Source: a virus. From it: a stretch of 42,768 nt of DNA. The notes below the pieces were generated by a model. That model was not told the origin of the DNA, did not search any database, and saw nothing but the letters and a program-made list of their open reading frames with translations. The translations under genes were made by a program, and so were the position numbers. Position 1 is the first letter of the stretch, and each line of letters opens with the position of its first letter. This document shows, piece after piece, positions 13,883 to 23,639 of this stretch. The DNA lies in IMG/VR virus record IMGVR_UViG_3300043421_000059, positions 1-42,768 of that record. One strand, given 5' to 3'.

Positions 13883-15324
13883 ACGGGCGTCGTGCGCAGA
13901 ATGAGGTCGTTGTAGGTAGTTCCAGCGTCGTCATCCAGTGCGACGACGTAGCAGGCCCCCGCGAATGACGTTCGCAACAGGTAGTCACCAAGCTGGCGAG
14001 ACGCAAAGCTGCGCTCGATCGAATCCCCGATTGCGGCATACCCAGCCGGTGTAGGGTGGATGCCGTCTGACTGGGTGAGCCCTGACTGCATGAAGCCGCT
14101 GCCATCAATGATCGAAGCCATGATGTCGATGGCCATGTAGTTCCCAGAAAGGGAAGCCGCCTTCGTGGTCCACCACGTCGTCATGTAGTCGCGCAGGTCT
14201 GGGGTCGGCGAGTTGTCTGCACCGCCAGACTTGCCGTACATCGCGTTCAGCAATATCACCTGCTGCCCAGCCGCCGTGATGGCGTCCATGGAGGCCTGGA
14301 TATTGGAGGTTCGTGTTGTCTGGCTCACCCCAGTGGCTTCATCGTTGCTGGATGCATGCAAGAAGACCACACGCGGACCCTCGCGGGTTGCCTCGGCGAT
14401 TCGCGCCAGTATTTGTGTGCTCGACTGCCCACCCACCCCCTTGTTCACGATCAGGTTGTTCCTGAACGTGGGAGCCAGCACCGCGTTGCGCTGCCATGTG
14501 CTCTCGTCATTCGTGAGCGCCAAGGTTTGGTTGGGGGAGAACAAGGTTTTGCCCTCGCAGATCGAGTCCCCTATGGCTACGAAGTTCGGCTTGCAGAGCG
14601 ACAGGTAGTCGAACTCGACCCAGAAGCCAGAAGGTGCGTTACTGGCATTCACGACCTCCAAGGTGGTCGAGCTGAACCACTCACAAGCCACCTGGGCCTT
14701 GAACTTCCACTTGCCATCTGCCTCACGGAAAAAGCACGCCAACTTCCCGAACTTGCTGTCGTACTGCAGGGCAAATTCCACAGGCTCGGTGGAGTAGGAA
14801 AGACCGGTAGCGCAGGAGGCCACGTTGCGGACCGCACCAGAAGAAGTTGTGCCACTGAGGGACACGGCACCAGCTGTGAATGAGCTGTTGGCCGCGCTGG
14901 TCCCAAACCAGAGGGACACTTCTTTCGAGCCGTTCAGCATCCATACGGCACCGATGCCAGTGTTCGCTGCCCTGCACTTCCCGTACAGAATCCAATCCCG
15001 GTTGGTCGGGGTGAACGTGCTGATGGTCTTGGACATTGCGGCAAAACTGCCAGCGGTAATTTTTGTCTGGCGGTTCCACGATGACGCGTTGGACAAGGTC
15101 GAGTTCGTGGCTGTCCACCCGGTGAGAGATGTTCCCTCGTCATTGAACGTGGCGTTCTCGTCTGCCGGGGCGGGCGCGGGGCCGTGCAGCACCCGGTAGC
15201 CCAGCCCGCTGCTGGAAGCAGTCTCCCCCAACAGCGCGCCTGTATCTCTCCGATACGCGCGCACCACTCTCCCGCCAGCGGGACTGCCCCCACTGTCGTA
15301 GACCGTGCCGCTGATATTCGGCAT
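13879..15324 (-). CDS. Tail-associated SGNH/GDSL hydrolase
   Basis: Encodes 481 residues. The N-terminus (1-48) is a small beta domain resembling a carboxypeptidase regulatory-like fold; the middle (about 55-240) is a lectin-like beta region. An SGNH hydrolase follows: GDS at 252-254 with Ser254 as nucleophile, GVGGQ at 296-300, SSND with Asn327, and DGIHP with Asp420 and His423. SGNH enzymes remove acyl or acetyl groups, so the protein probably de-esterifies a surface polysaccharide during adsorption. It overlaps the Gly-rich tail gene by four bases. Confidence 0.85.
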   Translation of the reverse strand: MPNISGTVYDSGGSPAGGRVVRAYRRDTGALLGETASSSGLGYRVLHGPAPAPADENATFNDEGTSLTGWTATNSTLSNASSWNRQTKITAGSFAAMSKTISTFTPTNRDWILYGKCRAANTGIGAVWMLNGSKEVSLWFGTSAANSSFTAGAVSLSGTTSSGAVRNVASCATGLSYSTEPVEFALQYDSKFGKLACFFREADGKWKFKAQVACEWFSSTTLEVVNASNAPSGFWVEFDYLSLCKPNFVAIGDSICEGKTLFSPNQTLALTNDESTWQRNAVLAPTFRNNLIVNKGVGGQSSTQILARIAEATREGPRVVFLHASSNDEATGVSQTTRTSNIQASMDAITAAGQQVILLNAMYGKSGGADNSPTPDLRDYMTTWWTTKAASLSGNYMAIDIMASIIDGSGFMQSGLTQSDGIHPTPAGYAAIGDSIERSFASRQLGDYLLRTSFAGACYVVALDDDAGTTYNDLILRTTPV

Positions 15325-15326
15325 GC

Positions 15327-15740
15327 TCAGGCCCCTCCCACCGTGATGGTGAGCGATGTGATGGCGATGGGGCCACCAGCAACAATTGACGTGGTGTTGA
15401 CTTTGATGAAGCCATCACCTGCAGCGTTGGTCACATCCACGGCGTTGACGATGGCGCCAGTGCTGTCTTTGATGTATGCCCAGGCTGCGGTGCCACTGGC
15501 ATCGGCCGCGCTGTCTTGCGTGATCGTGCCGAAGGTGATGACGCCTGTGTCTTGCGTGGCGGAAGGGTCGCTGCAGGTGAGCGTGCCCAGCTTGACCTGC
15601 GCCCCCAGCGCATCGCCCAGGTTCGTGGGGATGGAGCCGGTATAGAACTCAATGGTGGCAGGGCCGCTGCCCGCATCAAAGTACGAAATCCACAGGTCGG
15701 CGATGTCGCTGCGCAGCGCGGGGATGAGTCTCAAAATCAT
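15327..15740 (-). CDS. Tail protein of unknown role
   Basis: Encodes 137 residues from ATG 15740, which has AAGG upstream; a longer in-frame extension runs into the 1213-residue gene and is less likely. It is strand-rich (TIEFYTGSIPTNLG, QVKLGTLTCSDPSA, GPIAITSLTITVGGA) and looks like a small tail or fibre-base domain. It lies between the large tail protein and the SGNH hydrolase. No named family is recognised. Confidence 0.6.
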   Translation of the reverse strand: MILRLIPALRSDIADLWISYFDAGSGPATIEFYTGSIPTNLGDALGAQVKLGTLTCSDPSATQDTGVITFGTITQDSAADASGTAAWAYIKDSTGAIVNAVDVTNAAGDGFIKVNTTSIVAGGPIAITSLTITVGGA

Positions 15741-15763
15741 GGTGTTGGTGTCCTTGTGTAGGG

Positions 15764-18700
15764 TTAATCCACATCGCCACGCAGCTGCGCGTCGAAACTG
15801 TCGCCCGCCAGCGTGGCCCCAGGCAGCACGGTGCGGACAAGCCATGTGGGGGGAGCGGCGGCGATGGTGTCAAAGCGCAGCTGATTGCCCGCAGACCAAC
15901 CCAACCCCCAACCCGCTGCACGCAAGGTGAAGTAAGGCAGTCCGGTGAGTGCATTGACTGGCTGCAGATCGACGCCTGTGGTGCCAGTGCCAATGACGCC
16001 CGAGTTTTCGCCGATGATCTGAAACGCCGTGCTGCTGGTGAAGTTCAGGCGCCAGCGCTCGGTGATGGCCCCACTGTTGAAGACCTCCACGGGGTAGTCC
16101 ACATCGTTGTATTGCGCAGTGGCTCCGCTTCCGATCAAACTGCCCTGCCACACACCGGTCCAGGTCTGCTGGTCGAAAAGATTGGTGGCGCGGGCTTGCA
16201 GGTCGCCGTACAGCAGAGCGCTGCTGAGCAAGCTCCCGGCCGGGAAGTCGCGCAGGAGCGGCGCCGTGAGCGTGACCTGGCCGTTGATCTGCACGTCGCT
16301 CAACAGGCCCATCTCTTCGATGCGGTGCTTTGCCACGATGGGCGTCACATACCCCGCCAGGCTCAGGTCTGCAGCCATGGTCGCGGTGCCTGCCGCGAGA
16401 TCCACCACATAGAGGGAGCTGGACAGCTTCTTCTTCTCCGCATCCTCCAGCCACAGCACGGATAGATCGGTGCGGCCCACATGGATGACGCTGCCTGCTG
16501 CGGGTGTGCCCGCGTCGTAAATGTCGGTGTGGTGCACCACCACCACATCGGCAGGCCGGTAGATGGGCACACGGCCATCACTGGGCAAGCGCACCGGGTC
16601 GAGGCCCAGGATGTCTGCATCGAGCGGCAGATTGCTCAGGACCACGGTGCTGTACCGCAGGGTGCGAGGCTGCACGGGCCGTGGCTTCCACACCTGCAGT
16701 CCGATGACGTTATCCGGGTCGTACCAGTCCTCAGTCTCATTGCCAGCGGCAGTGACCAACTCCCCGAACTCTGCGTACACAACCCCCATGGATTGCTCCA
16801 CGAAGCCGCGCATGTAGGGGCCGCTGATGTTCCCGTTCTGGTCGCTCGACCCTGAAAGCAGGGTGCCATCCTCTGCCGTCACCTGGATGTACAGGCTGGC
16901 AGGGCGGATGGGTGAGCCAGCCGTGCGGAAGAAGGCAGAGACTGCAGTCCACTGACCATACACCGTCAAGCAGCTCTTCACGGAGAGAGCAGATGCGACG
17001 TTGTTGTTCCACACCTTCAAGGACACCAGCCCCGCCGTGTAGTCAATGGAGCCTACGGCAAGTCCGCTGCCAGTCAGGGGGTCGATGTTGGTGTAGATGA
17101 CGCCGTTGCGGTCCAAGTAGGACTTTCCGGTCAACTCAAACCGGACGCTGCCCTCGGCGATGGAGCGCCCTGTGGTGCGCAGCAGGTCAATGACCAGGGG
17201 GGAGTCATCCAGTGACGTGGTGGCAGTCCTGGCGCTGTCGCTGGTGGCTACTGCGCTGCCAATGACGCTGTACGTGGCGTCATCTGCTGGATCAATCTGG
17301 CAAGACGCAGATGTTTGGGCCAACCACCTTGGACCGCCTCCATTAGCCCAGTTCCACACAGACCCACTGCCAACCACATTCGTTGATGTGAGTGCCACGG
17401 CGCCCGTGGAGTAGTTGACGCTGCCAACCACGGTATCGGCCACTACCAAGAAGTCGGTGTGGCTGTTTTCTGCCCAGTAGGAGAGCAGACTCGTGTCCTT
17501 TTTCACAACCAAGTTGCCCAGCCCGTCATCAACCAGTTGGAGCGTTTTGACGTACTCGTCTTCCAAAATGACTGTGCGAAAGGTTGCAGTGACCTGCAAA
17601 CTACCGGGGTCGAACGGCGCCCCTGCGAGAGTGGATGGCGTGAGGGCCGGGAAAGAGCCTGTGAGGGTAGGCTGATCACCGGGGGTAGAGGGCACGAGCT
17701 GGGCGTAGGCCACGCTGATCACAGACCCGGCATCCGGCAGCTTGCCGCCGAACTCAAGGGACAGCGCACCGGTCACATGGTTGAGGCTCCCGGTCACGCT
17801 GTTGGCGCCTGCGATGAGGCCCTGGATTCCCGCTGTGGCGGTGTTGGCCACACCCCCCACGTAGTACGTCACCACTGCGCTTGCGCGCTTGACCGGGAGG
17901 TCTGGCAGCGTCATCGAGAACCGGGCCGAATTGCCCGCGTCATTGGTGACAACCGAGTAGTGAACCGGGCTACCCCATGACAACAGCACACTGCTACCCA
18001 CGTCCGGCAGCGCGCCGAGCGTGATCGTGGCGCCGCCGGTGACGTAGTCGATGGAGCCGGTGCCGTACTGCGAGTCACCGCCTACCAGCTCTCCCAGCCC
18101 GTTGTCCCGCAGGCGATACCACTTGCCGAGCGCCCGGTAATCGACGATCAGGGTGCCAGGTGCTGGAATGGGCAGCAGGGGCACGGCGTACACCGTGCCG
18201 CGTGTGCCCAGCGTGATTTCAATCGCCTTCGTGTGCGCTGGTTGAGCCACCTCAACGGCTGGCACGTATTCCGCTTCGAGGAATACGGTGTCATCGACGT
18301 ACTGGGAGCTGATGGCGAGGGTGATGGTGCCGGACTCGTAGTCAACCGTTCCAGCCTGAGTCCTGAGGGTGGCTGCTGGAGCTGCGGGAATGACACCGCT
18401 TCCGTTGTCAGACACCCATTCTGAGAATGCATCCGACAAACCCGAGACCACCTTCTTTGCCCGCACACGCAAGCTCCCCGCCTTGATGGGGAGAGAGGTT
18501 TTGCGTGCCAAGGGGGTATTACCAACGACCCATGGAATGGTCTCTTTGGATGCCTGCGACGAGGACGGCTGTAGCGCGGAGGCCCCGGCGATGCTCACAA
18601 GGCTCAGCGGAGTCTCACGCTGCGTAGTGGGGACGATGGGGGCATAGACGGACGTGACCGTCAATTCCAGCGCTCCAGAGGAGACGGAGGAAGTAAGGGG

Positions 18701-19405
18701 CTGCAAGCCAAAATAGCGGGCAGCATCCGCCACGGTGGTGGTGCGGAGCACGCCTGTGTTGGCACTGCTGCCAGAGAACCGGCTTGGAGAGGCAATCCCT
18801 TGGAATTCATAGCGCAAGGGGGATCCGATTTTTAGGGTAACGACCCGGCGGCGAAACTCACCGCCGGTGTCGGTGAAGGTGCGGACCTCATGCACCACGT
18901 CTTGCAGGCGCACGAACTGCTGCGCGGTCGTAGCGCCACCCACCTCAGTGCTGATGGCATAGACCTCGCCCACTTCGGGCAGCGACTCTTCCTCGCGCTG
19001 GTATGCCAGGATGGCCTGCGAGCCCTTGAGCTGGCGCCCATAGAGCACCATGCGGCTCTCTGGGCCTGCAATGACATAGCTCTCGATGCGGTCACGCGCG
19101 GCGGTGCGCTGGTCGAAGTCACTGCCCGTGCTGAACGCCAGCACGCTGATGCGGTTGTTGTCTGGCGCGTCGCTGATGATGAAGTGCGCACCCGCGTATA
19201 CATCCAAATTTGTGGTGTTGACGTGCGGATAGACCTTGCGCAAGTTGACACGGCCATAGACCGAATCGACCCGGCTGACCTTGGGGAAGATGTTGCCAGC
19301 GATGCCATCAGGAATGACGCGGCTGGTGCGGCGGCCACCGCCGTCGGTGGTGTCTGTCATGCGCTCGGATTCGAGCAGGCGGATGTTGCTGGGGAGGATG
19401 GTCAT
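15764..19405 (-). CDS. Large tail-tip protein with repeated beta modules
   Basis: Encodes 1213 residues, the largest gene. Residues 1-~200 contain a compact globular part (FPKVSRVDSVYGRVNLRKVYP). From about 330 onward, at least five modules share the motif G(S/T)(I/V/L)(D/N)Yx(T/S)Gx(I/V)xL, for example TGSIDYVTGGATITL and VGSVNYSTGAVALTS, separated by strand-rich spacers; this suggests tandem immunoglobulin-like or fibronectin-like domains. The C-terminal ~250 residues are distinct (DLSLAGYVTPIVAKHRIEEM). Position after the tape-measure region marks it as a tail-tip or central fibre protein. Confidence 0.65.
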   Translation of the reverse strand: MTILPSNIRLLESERMTDTTDGGGRRTSRVIPDGIAGNIFPKVSRVDSVYGRVNLRKVYPHVNTTNLDVYAGAHFIISDAPDNNRISVLAFSTGSDFDQRTAARDRIESYVIAGPESRMVLYGRQLKGSQAILAYQREEESLPEVGEVYAISTEVGGATTAQQFVRLQDVVHEVRTFTDTGGEFRRRVVTLKIGSPLRYEFQGIASPSRFSGSSANTGVLRTTTVADAARYFGLQPLTSSVSSGALELTVTSVYAPIVPTTQRETPLSLVSIAGASALQPSSSQASKETIPWVVGNTPLARKTSLPIKAGSLRVRAKKVVSGLSDAFSEWVSDNGSGVIPAAPAATLRTQAGTVDYESGTITLAISSQYVDDTVFLEAEYVPAVEVAQPAHTKAIEITLGTRGTVYAVPLLPIPAPGTLIVDYRALGKWYRLRDNGLGELVGGDSQYGTGSIDYVTGGATITLGALPDVGSSVLLSWGSPVHYSVVTNDAGNSARFSMTLPDLPVKRASAVVTYYVGGVANTATAGIQGLIAGANSVTGSLNHVTGALSLEFGGKLPDAGSVISVAYAQLVPSTPGDQPTLTGSFPALTPSTLAGAPFDPGSLQVTATFRTVILEDEYVKTLQLVDDGLGNLVVKKDTSLLSYWAENSHTDFLVVADTVVGSVNYSTGAVALTSTNVVGSGSVWNWANGGGPRWLAQTSASCQIDPADDATYSVIGSAVATSDSARTATTSLDDSPLVIDLLRTTGRSIAEGSVRFELTGKSYLDRNGVIYTNIDPLTGSGLAVGSIDYTAGLVSLKVWNNNVASALSVKSCLTVYGQWTAVSAFFRTAGSPIRPASLYIQVTAEDGTLLSGSSDQNGNISGPYMRGFVEQSMGVVYAEFGELVTAAGNETEDWYDPDNVIGLQVWKPRPVQPRTLRYSTVVLSNLPLDADILGLDPVRLPSDGRVPIYRPADVVVVHHTDIYDAGTPAAGSVIHVGRTDLSVLWLEDAEKKKLSSSLYVVDLAAGTATMAADLSLAGYVTPIVAKHRIEEMGLLSDVQINGQVTLTAPLLRDFPAGSLLSSALLYGDLQARATNLFDQQTWTGVWQGSLIGSGATAQYNDVDYPVEVFNSGAITERWRLNFTSSTAFQIIGENSGVIGTGTTGVDLQPVNALTGLPYFTLRAAGWGLGWSAGNQLRFDTIAAAPPTWLVRTVLPGATLAGDSFDAQLRGDVD

Positions 19406-19423
19406 GGGGTGCGGCTCGCTGGG

Positions 19424-19819
19424 TCAGACTTCGATCAATCGCAACGTGGTCACGTAGGGGTGGTCAGCGCCCGGCAGCTCAGGACGCGCAACCGGACGCG
19501 CTTCAAAGGGGCTGTCAGGCGCAAAGCACACATCGAAGCTGCGCCCATCGGCCAGGGTGAGCACGTACACGGCACCCGGCGCTTGCGCCAGCGCATACAC
19601 GGCCTGCACCACTGCGCGGGTCATTCCCAGCCAGCCCGCGTCATCGTTGGCCTGCAACGTGATGGGACGCCCCGCAAGGCGCGTGGCGCTTTCGTACACC
19701 AGTGCGCCGCCCAATGTGTATTCGGCAGAGGACTCCACAGGGCGCCAGTCAAACTCATCCACCCAGACGAGGCCTCGGGGCAGGTGCACGGTATCGAGCG
19801 TGTGGTAGTTCGTGGTCAT
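19424..19819 (-). CDS. Small tail protein downstream of the tape measure
   Basis: Encodes 131 residues: WVDEFDWRPVESSAEYTLGG, a strand-helix region and a C-terminal VTTLRLIEV strand. It lies five bases after the tape-measure gene and just before the 1213-residue tail-tip gene, the slot of the distal tail or gpM/gpL-type proteins. No family match is certain. Confidence 0.55.
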   Translation of the reverse strand: MTTNYHTLDTVHLPRGLVWVDEFDWRPVESSAEYTLGGALVYESATRLAGRPITLQANDDAGWLGMTRAVVQAVYALAQAPGAVYVLTLADGRSFDVCFAPDSPFEARPVARPELPGADHPYVTTLRLIEV

Positions 19820-19824
19820 GGTGG

Positions 19825-22689
19825 TCAGAACACGGCCTTACCGCTTTGCAGCTCGCGCAGCAGGTCCTGCAGCGCACTGGCGCCTGCGGCGTCGGTATTG
19901 ACGGTGCGGCGTAGGCCGTTGAAATTGAGGGTGACGGCAGTGACGGGCGCTGCGGGCTGGGGCGCAGGCGTTGCTGCGGCTGGCTGCTTGGCGGCCTGCG
20001 GGGTGGTACGCCGCGTCTTTTCAAACTCAAGGATCGCCGCCGCTTGCGCCTGGCCCTGGTCGTCAAACTTGTAGAACTCGGCCATCTTGCCGAGGGCCTC
20101 GGACAGAGTGCCAAACTTCCCTGCCCACTTCTTTTGCACGTCGCCAGCCGCGTACGGCACGTTGCCGTTGGCGTCCAAAAACTGTTCGGACAACTTGGTG
20201 GCGATCAGCTCGTCCAGGCCAGCCGAGGTGAGGTAGTCGATGATGGCCGTGCGGGTCCAGATGCCCATGGTTTGGGCGCGGCCCAGGGCGTCGCTGGTGA
20301 AGCCCTCCTTATTGCGGAACTGCGAGCCGCCGCTGCCCACTTCCTGCACTCCGGGCGCCAGCTCCTGGCCGTTGCTGCTCATGCGGCCACGCTCGAACAA
20401 GCCCTTGTCACCCTGCCCTGGCCGCCCGTAGGTCTGCTGCATGCGGCGCTGGTAGTCCTGCAACGCCTGATTGGTGGTGTTGATGGCCGATGTGACGCCG
20501 CCCCAATCGCGCTGCATGCCGGGCGCCACGCGACCGCTGGAGGCCCCCACCGCATCCACCGCGTCGCGCAGCTTTAGGGTGGACTTTCCTGCAGCGTCTA
20601 CCTGCACTTCATAGCCACGGGTGGCGGCCTCTGCCTCCACCCAGCTGGGGGCGATGCCTTTGTTGGCGGCAATGGCCTTTTCAGCGGCCACCTTGAAGGC
20701 GTTTGAAATGTCTTCTGCAGTGCTGGTGCCGGCGCGTTTGATGGTGTCGTAGTCGCGCTGGGCGGCATCGGCCTGGCGCTTGAGGTCGGCGGCGCTGGTG
20801 ACGCCCAGGCGACCGAATGCAGCCTCGATCTGGGCGGCAGCATCTGCAGCGGCACGGGCGGCGTCTTTGGCTGCCGGGGCTGTGTCGCGCAGGGCCTTGT
20901 TGATTTCCTGCAGCTTGGCAGCGGCCCCTTGCAGATCGCCCCGCGCGATCAGGTCGGCATAGTCCTGCCGCAGCGCTGCAATGGCGGCGCCATGCTCATC
21001 GGAGGCCTGCTTTGCAGACCGGTCGGCCTGCGCTTTTTTCTCGGTGGCCACTGCGGCGCCGTCGGCCACCTGGGCAGTTTTTGCCAACTCTACGTTGGCA
21101 GCGGCCACGGTTTTTGCCCATTCATCGGTGGCGGTACTTGCGGTGCGCAACGTACCAGTCACCCCATCAAAGCCTTCGCTCGCCAGCCCTGCGGACTCCT
21201 TTGCATCCTCGAAGGATGCCCGCATCTTTTTCGAGAACGCATCACTCACCGCACCCAGCCCGCCCAATGCCTCGCGCATTTGCGCTGTTTCATTGATGAT
21301 GCGCTGCTTGGCATCACCGATTGCGATTTTCTGCAGGCCCTCATTAATTTTTATGCCTGCATTTAGGATGAAAGCTGCGGTCTCAGTAAACGCAAGACCG
21401 ATGCTATAGATGGCAGTGAGCACGGCATTCACGCCCGCGCTCATTACCCCATAAGACAGCTTGACGACATTGCCCGCGTTTTTCGCGAACACACCTACCT
21501 GAGTGAATACCTCGCCCGTGCGGGTGGCGAAATCTTGGAGACGGGTTGTTACGGCGGCAAAATCCACCGTGCCGAGAAACTCGCGCACCCACTTGATGCC
21601 AGTCTGAAAGGCTGTGGCAATTGCCTCGCCGAACTTGGCTACCGTACCATCCGCAACTGCCGACTTCAGAGCCGCAGACAGCTGATCCACCCCATCCTTG
21701 ATGACAGGGAGAACCGGCGTGCCCAGCACGTTTTTGACCGTCTGCCAGGCACTGGACAACCCCGTCAGCGAGCCATTCAGGTTGTCCTGCATGACCTTGG
21801 CTGTGGCGGCAGCACTGCCCTCCGCATCCTTGAGCTTGGCAGTCAGGTCGTCAAGCGCCCCCATGCCTTGGTTGAGCAGTGCACGCAGGGCTGGGCCAGC
21901 CTCTTGCCCTACGGCATTGATGGCTTTGCTGCCTGCGGGGCCTGCCTTGGCCAGCTGGTGCAGGGCATCTTCAAAGTTGCCGGTGGTGATGCCTGCGGCG
22001 GCCAGTTCGTTGCGGAAGCTGCTGGCAGGGTTGGCAAATTGGCTAAGGATGGAGTTGAGCGCAGTACCGGCCCGGCTGGCATCAATGCCCGCGTCGGCAA
22101 ACTTGCCGATGATGGCCACGGTGCTTTCCAGGCTGAGGCCCAGGCTGTTGGCCACTGGGGCTGCATAGCTGAGCGCCTGGGCCAGCCCCGTCACGCTGGT
22201 GTTGGTGGCGTTGGCACCCAGCGCCAGTACGTCAGCCACGCGGCCGGCGTCGGAGAACGCCAGCCCCATGCCCATGACGGCTTTGGTGATGAACTCGCTG
22301 GCCTGGCCCAGGTCAGTGCCGCCCGCTGCGGCCAGTTGCATGACGGCGGGCAACGCCGCGATGGCGTCGTTGGCATTCAGCCCGGCCTTTGCAAGGTTCT
22401 CCAGCGCGGCTGCCGCCTCTACGCTGGTGAACTGGGTGTTGGCCCCAGCGTCCTCAGCCACCTTGCGCAGGCGGGCCATTTCTTCGGCTGATGCGCCTGT
22501 GGCCGCTTTCACGCGGCTCATGGCCTGCTCAAAGTCTGCGGCGCCCTTCACTACCCCGACAAATGCGCTGATGCCGAAGTAGGTGGCAACGGCAGCGCCC
22601 ACCGCCACCACCTTGGACTGCAAGCTGGTGAACACCGAGGACGCGTTGTCCTTGGCGTTGATCAGAATCTCAATGGGCTTGAATGCCAC
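19825..22689 (-). CDS. Tail tape-measure protein (TP901-like)
   Basis: Encodes 954 residues starting from a GTG (22689) with MAFKPIEILINAKDNASSVF, the classic opening of TP901-type tape-measure proteins. The body is Ala-rich and helical, with long coiled stretches and a membrane-like patch (about 380-440, TAIYSIGLAFTETAAFI). The length sets tail length; at roughly 0.15 nm per residue it predicts a tail near 140 nm. It is clear evidence of a long-tailed phage. No lysozyme or peptidase domain is visible. Confidence 0.92.
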   Translation of the reverse strand: MAFKPIEILINAKDNASSVFTSLQSKVVAVGAAVATYFGISAFVGVVKGAADFEQAMSRVKAATGASAEEMARLRKVAEDAGANTQFTSVEAAAALENLAKAGLNANDAIAALPAVMQLAAAGGTDLGQASEFITKAVMGMGLAFSDAGRVADVLALGANATNTSVTGLAQALSYAAPVANSLGLSLESTVAIIGKFADAGIDASRAGTALNSILSQFANPASSFRNELAAAGITTGNFEDALHQLAKAGPAGSKAINAVGQEAGPALRALLNQGMGALDDLTAKLKDAEGSAAATAKVMQDNLNGSLTGLSSAWQTVKNVLGTPVLPVIKDGVDQLSAALKSAVADGTVAKFGEAIATAFQTGIKWVREFLGTVDFAAVTTRLQDFATRTGEVFTQVGVFAKNAGNVVKLSYGVMSAGVNAVLTAIYSIGLAFTETAAFILNAGIKINEGLQKIAIGDAKQRIINETAQMREALGGLGAVSDAFSKKMRASFEDAKESAGLASEGFDGVTGTLRTASTATDEWAKTVAAANVELAKTAQVADGAAVATEKKAQADRSAKQASDEHGAAIAALRQDYADLIARGDLQGAAAKLQEINKALRDTAPAAKDAARAAADAAAQIEAAFGRLGVTSAADLKRQADAAQRDYDTIKRAGTSTAEDISNAFKVAAEKAIAANKGIAPSWVEAEAATRGYEVQVDAAGKSTLKLRDAVDAVGASSGRVAPGMQRDWGGVTSAINTTNQALQDYQRRMQQTYGRPGQGDKGLFERGRMSSNGQELAPGVQEVGSGGSQFRNKEGFTSDALGRAQTMGIWTRTAIIDYLTSAGLDELIATKLSEQFLDANGNVPYAAGDVQKKWAGKFGTLSEALGKMAEFYKFDDQGQAQAAAILEFEKTRRTTPQAAKQPAAATPAPQPAAPVTAVTLNFNGLRRTVNTDAAGASALQDLLRELQSGKAVF

Positions 22690-22784
22690 GGGCGGTGCTT
22701 TCGGTTGGGGTAGGCGGGCAATGCAGCGGCTTCAACTGCCGCCGTTTCCACAACAAAGTGGTAGGGCGGCACTTGGAGGCGCAC
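22662..22784 (-). CDS. Possible 40-residue ORF between tail tube and tape measure
   Basis: A GTG at 22784 opens a 40-residue frame (starting VRLQVPPYHFVVETAAV) that overlaps the tape-measure start. The same frame is open from the codon after the tail tube stop, so it could also be read by stop-codon readthrough. This is the place where tail assembly chaperones are encoded. There is no good Shine-Dalgarno sequence, so confidence is low. Confidence 0.3.
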   Translation of the reverse strand: MRLQVPPYHFVVETAAVEAAALPAYPNRKHRPWHSSPLRF

Positions 22785-22814
22785 GGCGCGCGGGGCGCCG
22801 TGGGTGGGGGTGGT

Positions 22815-23603
22815 TTAGGGTGCGGGGCGGCCGTCCACGTACAGCGCTTCGGCGTTGGAGGGCTTGAGCACTTCCAGGCCGAACTGCATCTGCACGAAGT
22901 CGGTGCCTTCAGCGATCACCGGAAGCTCGCCAGAGGGTGTGAGGGTGACGCTGGGCATGTACCAGTCGCGGTTGGTGCCGCTGGCGTTGTCGGCCACGAT
23001 GCGCAGCGCGCCCGACAGCTCGGACACGGAGCCGGACTTGACGCGGTCCCAGGTTTTTTCAGCCTTGGTGTAGTCCACCTTGACGTTCTGCCCCTCGGTG
23101 ATGGCGCCACCTGCCAGGATCTGCAGGCGGCCCAGATCCAGGTCAATGTTGTAGTCAGTGCCCGCCACATAGGTGGTGGTGCCCGCATCGTTGGTAACGG
23201 TCACAGCACTGATGTTGCGCACACCCTGGGGGGCGCCAGTGTTCACGCCCAGCTGGTAGTAAAGGCCCAGCGAAACCTTGATGGTTTCGTCGGTCACTGT
23301 GCCGCTGGCCTGCGTCTGGGTTTCACGGCTGCCGGAAATGAACAGCGCGAAGTTGTCCAGGGAGAAGTTGTCGCAGGTGAGCTGGCCGGTGCGATTCACC
23401 TCCACCACCAGGGCGGCGTCTTTTTCACGCAGGCCCTTTTCAGAGCTGAAGTGCTCGGCCTTGGTGGTCTCCACCGAGAAATTCACACCCGGGCAGTTGC
23501 CCATGTAGATTTCGCCGGTCTTGGCGCCCAGGGCGTCAAAGCGGTCGAAGAACACGCGGCCACGGGGGATGGCGTATTCGTTTTTTGCGTAGGTGAGTGC
23601 CAT
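22815..23603 (-). CDS. Major tail tube protein
   Basis: Encodes 262 residues, strand-rich, beginning MALTYAKNEYAIPRGRVFFDRF. It lies between head-tail joining genes and the tape measure, the standard place for the tube protein. Segments such as EHFSSEKGLREKDAAL and DYNIDLDLGRLQILAGGAI resemble siphovirus tail tube proteins. Many hexameric copies would stack to form the tail tube. No Ig-like decoration domain is obvious beyond the ~130-190 insertion. Confidence 0.8.
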   Translation of the reverse strand: MALTYAKNEYAIPRGRVFFDRFDALGAKTGEIYMGNCPGVNFSVETTKAEHFSSEKGLREKDAALVVEVNRTGQLTCDNFSLDNFALFISGSRETQTQASGTVTDETIKVSLGLYYQLGVNTGAPQGVRNISAVTVTNDAGTTTYVAGTDYNIDLDLGRLQILAGGAITEGQNVKVDYTKAEKTWDRVKSGSVSELSGALRIVADNASGTNRDWYMPSVTLTPSGELPVIAEGTDFVQMQFGLEVLKPSNAEALYVDGRPAP

Positions 23604-23639
23604 GGTGGCTCCTATGAAAATTGGTTTGTTGGGTTGTGA

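Noticed and set aside
18890-20074. 394-residue plus-strand frame opposite tail genes
   Set aside because: Antisense shadow covering parts of three minus-strand tail genes; no domain.
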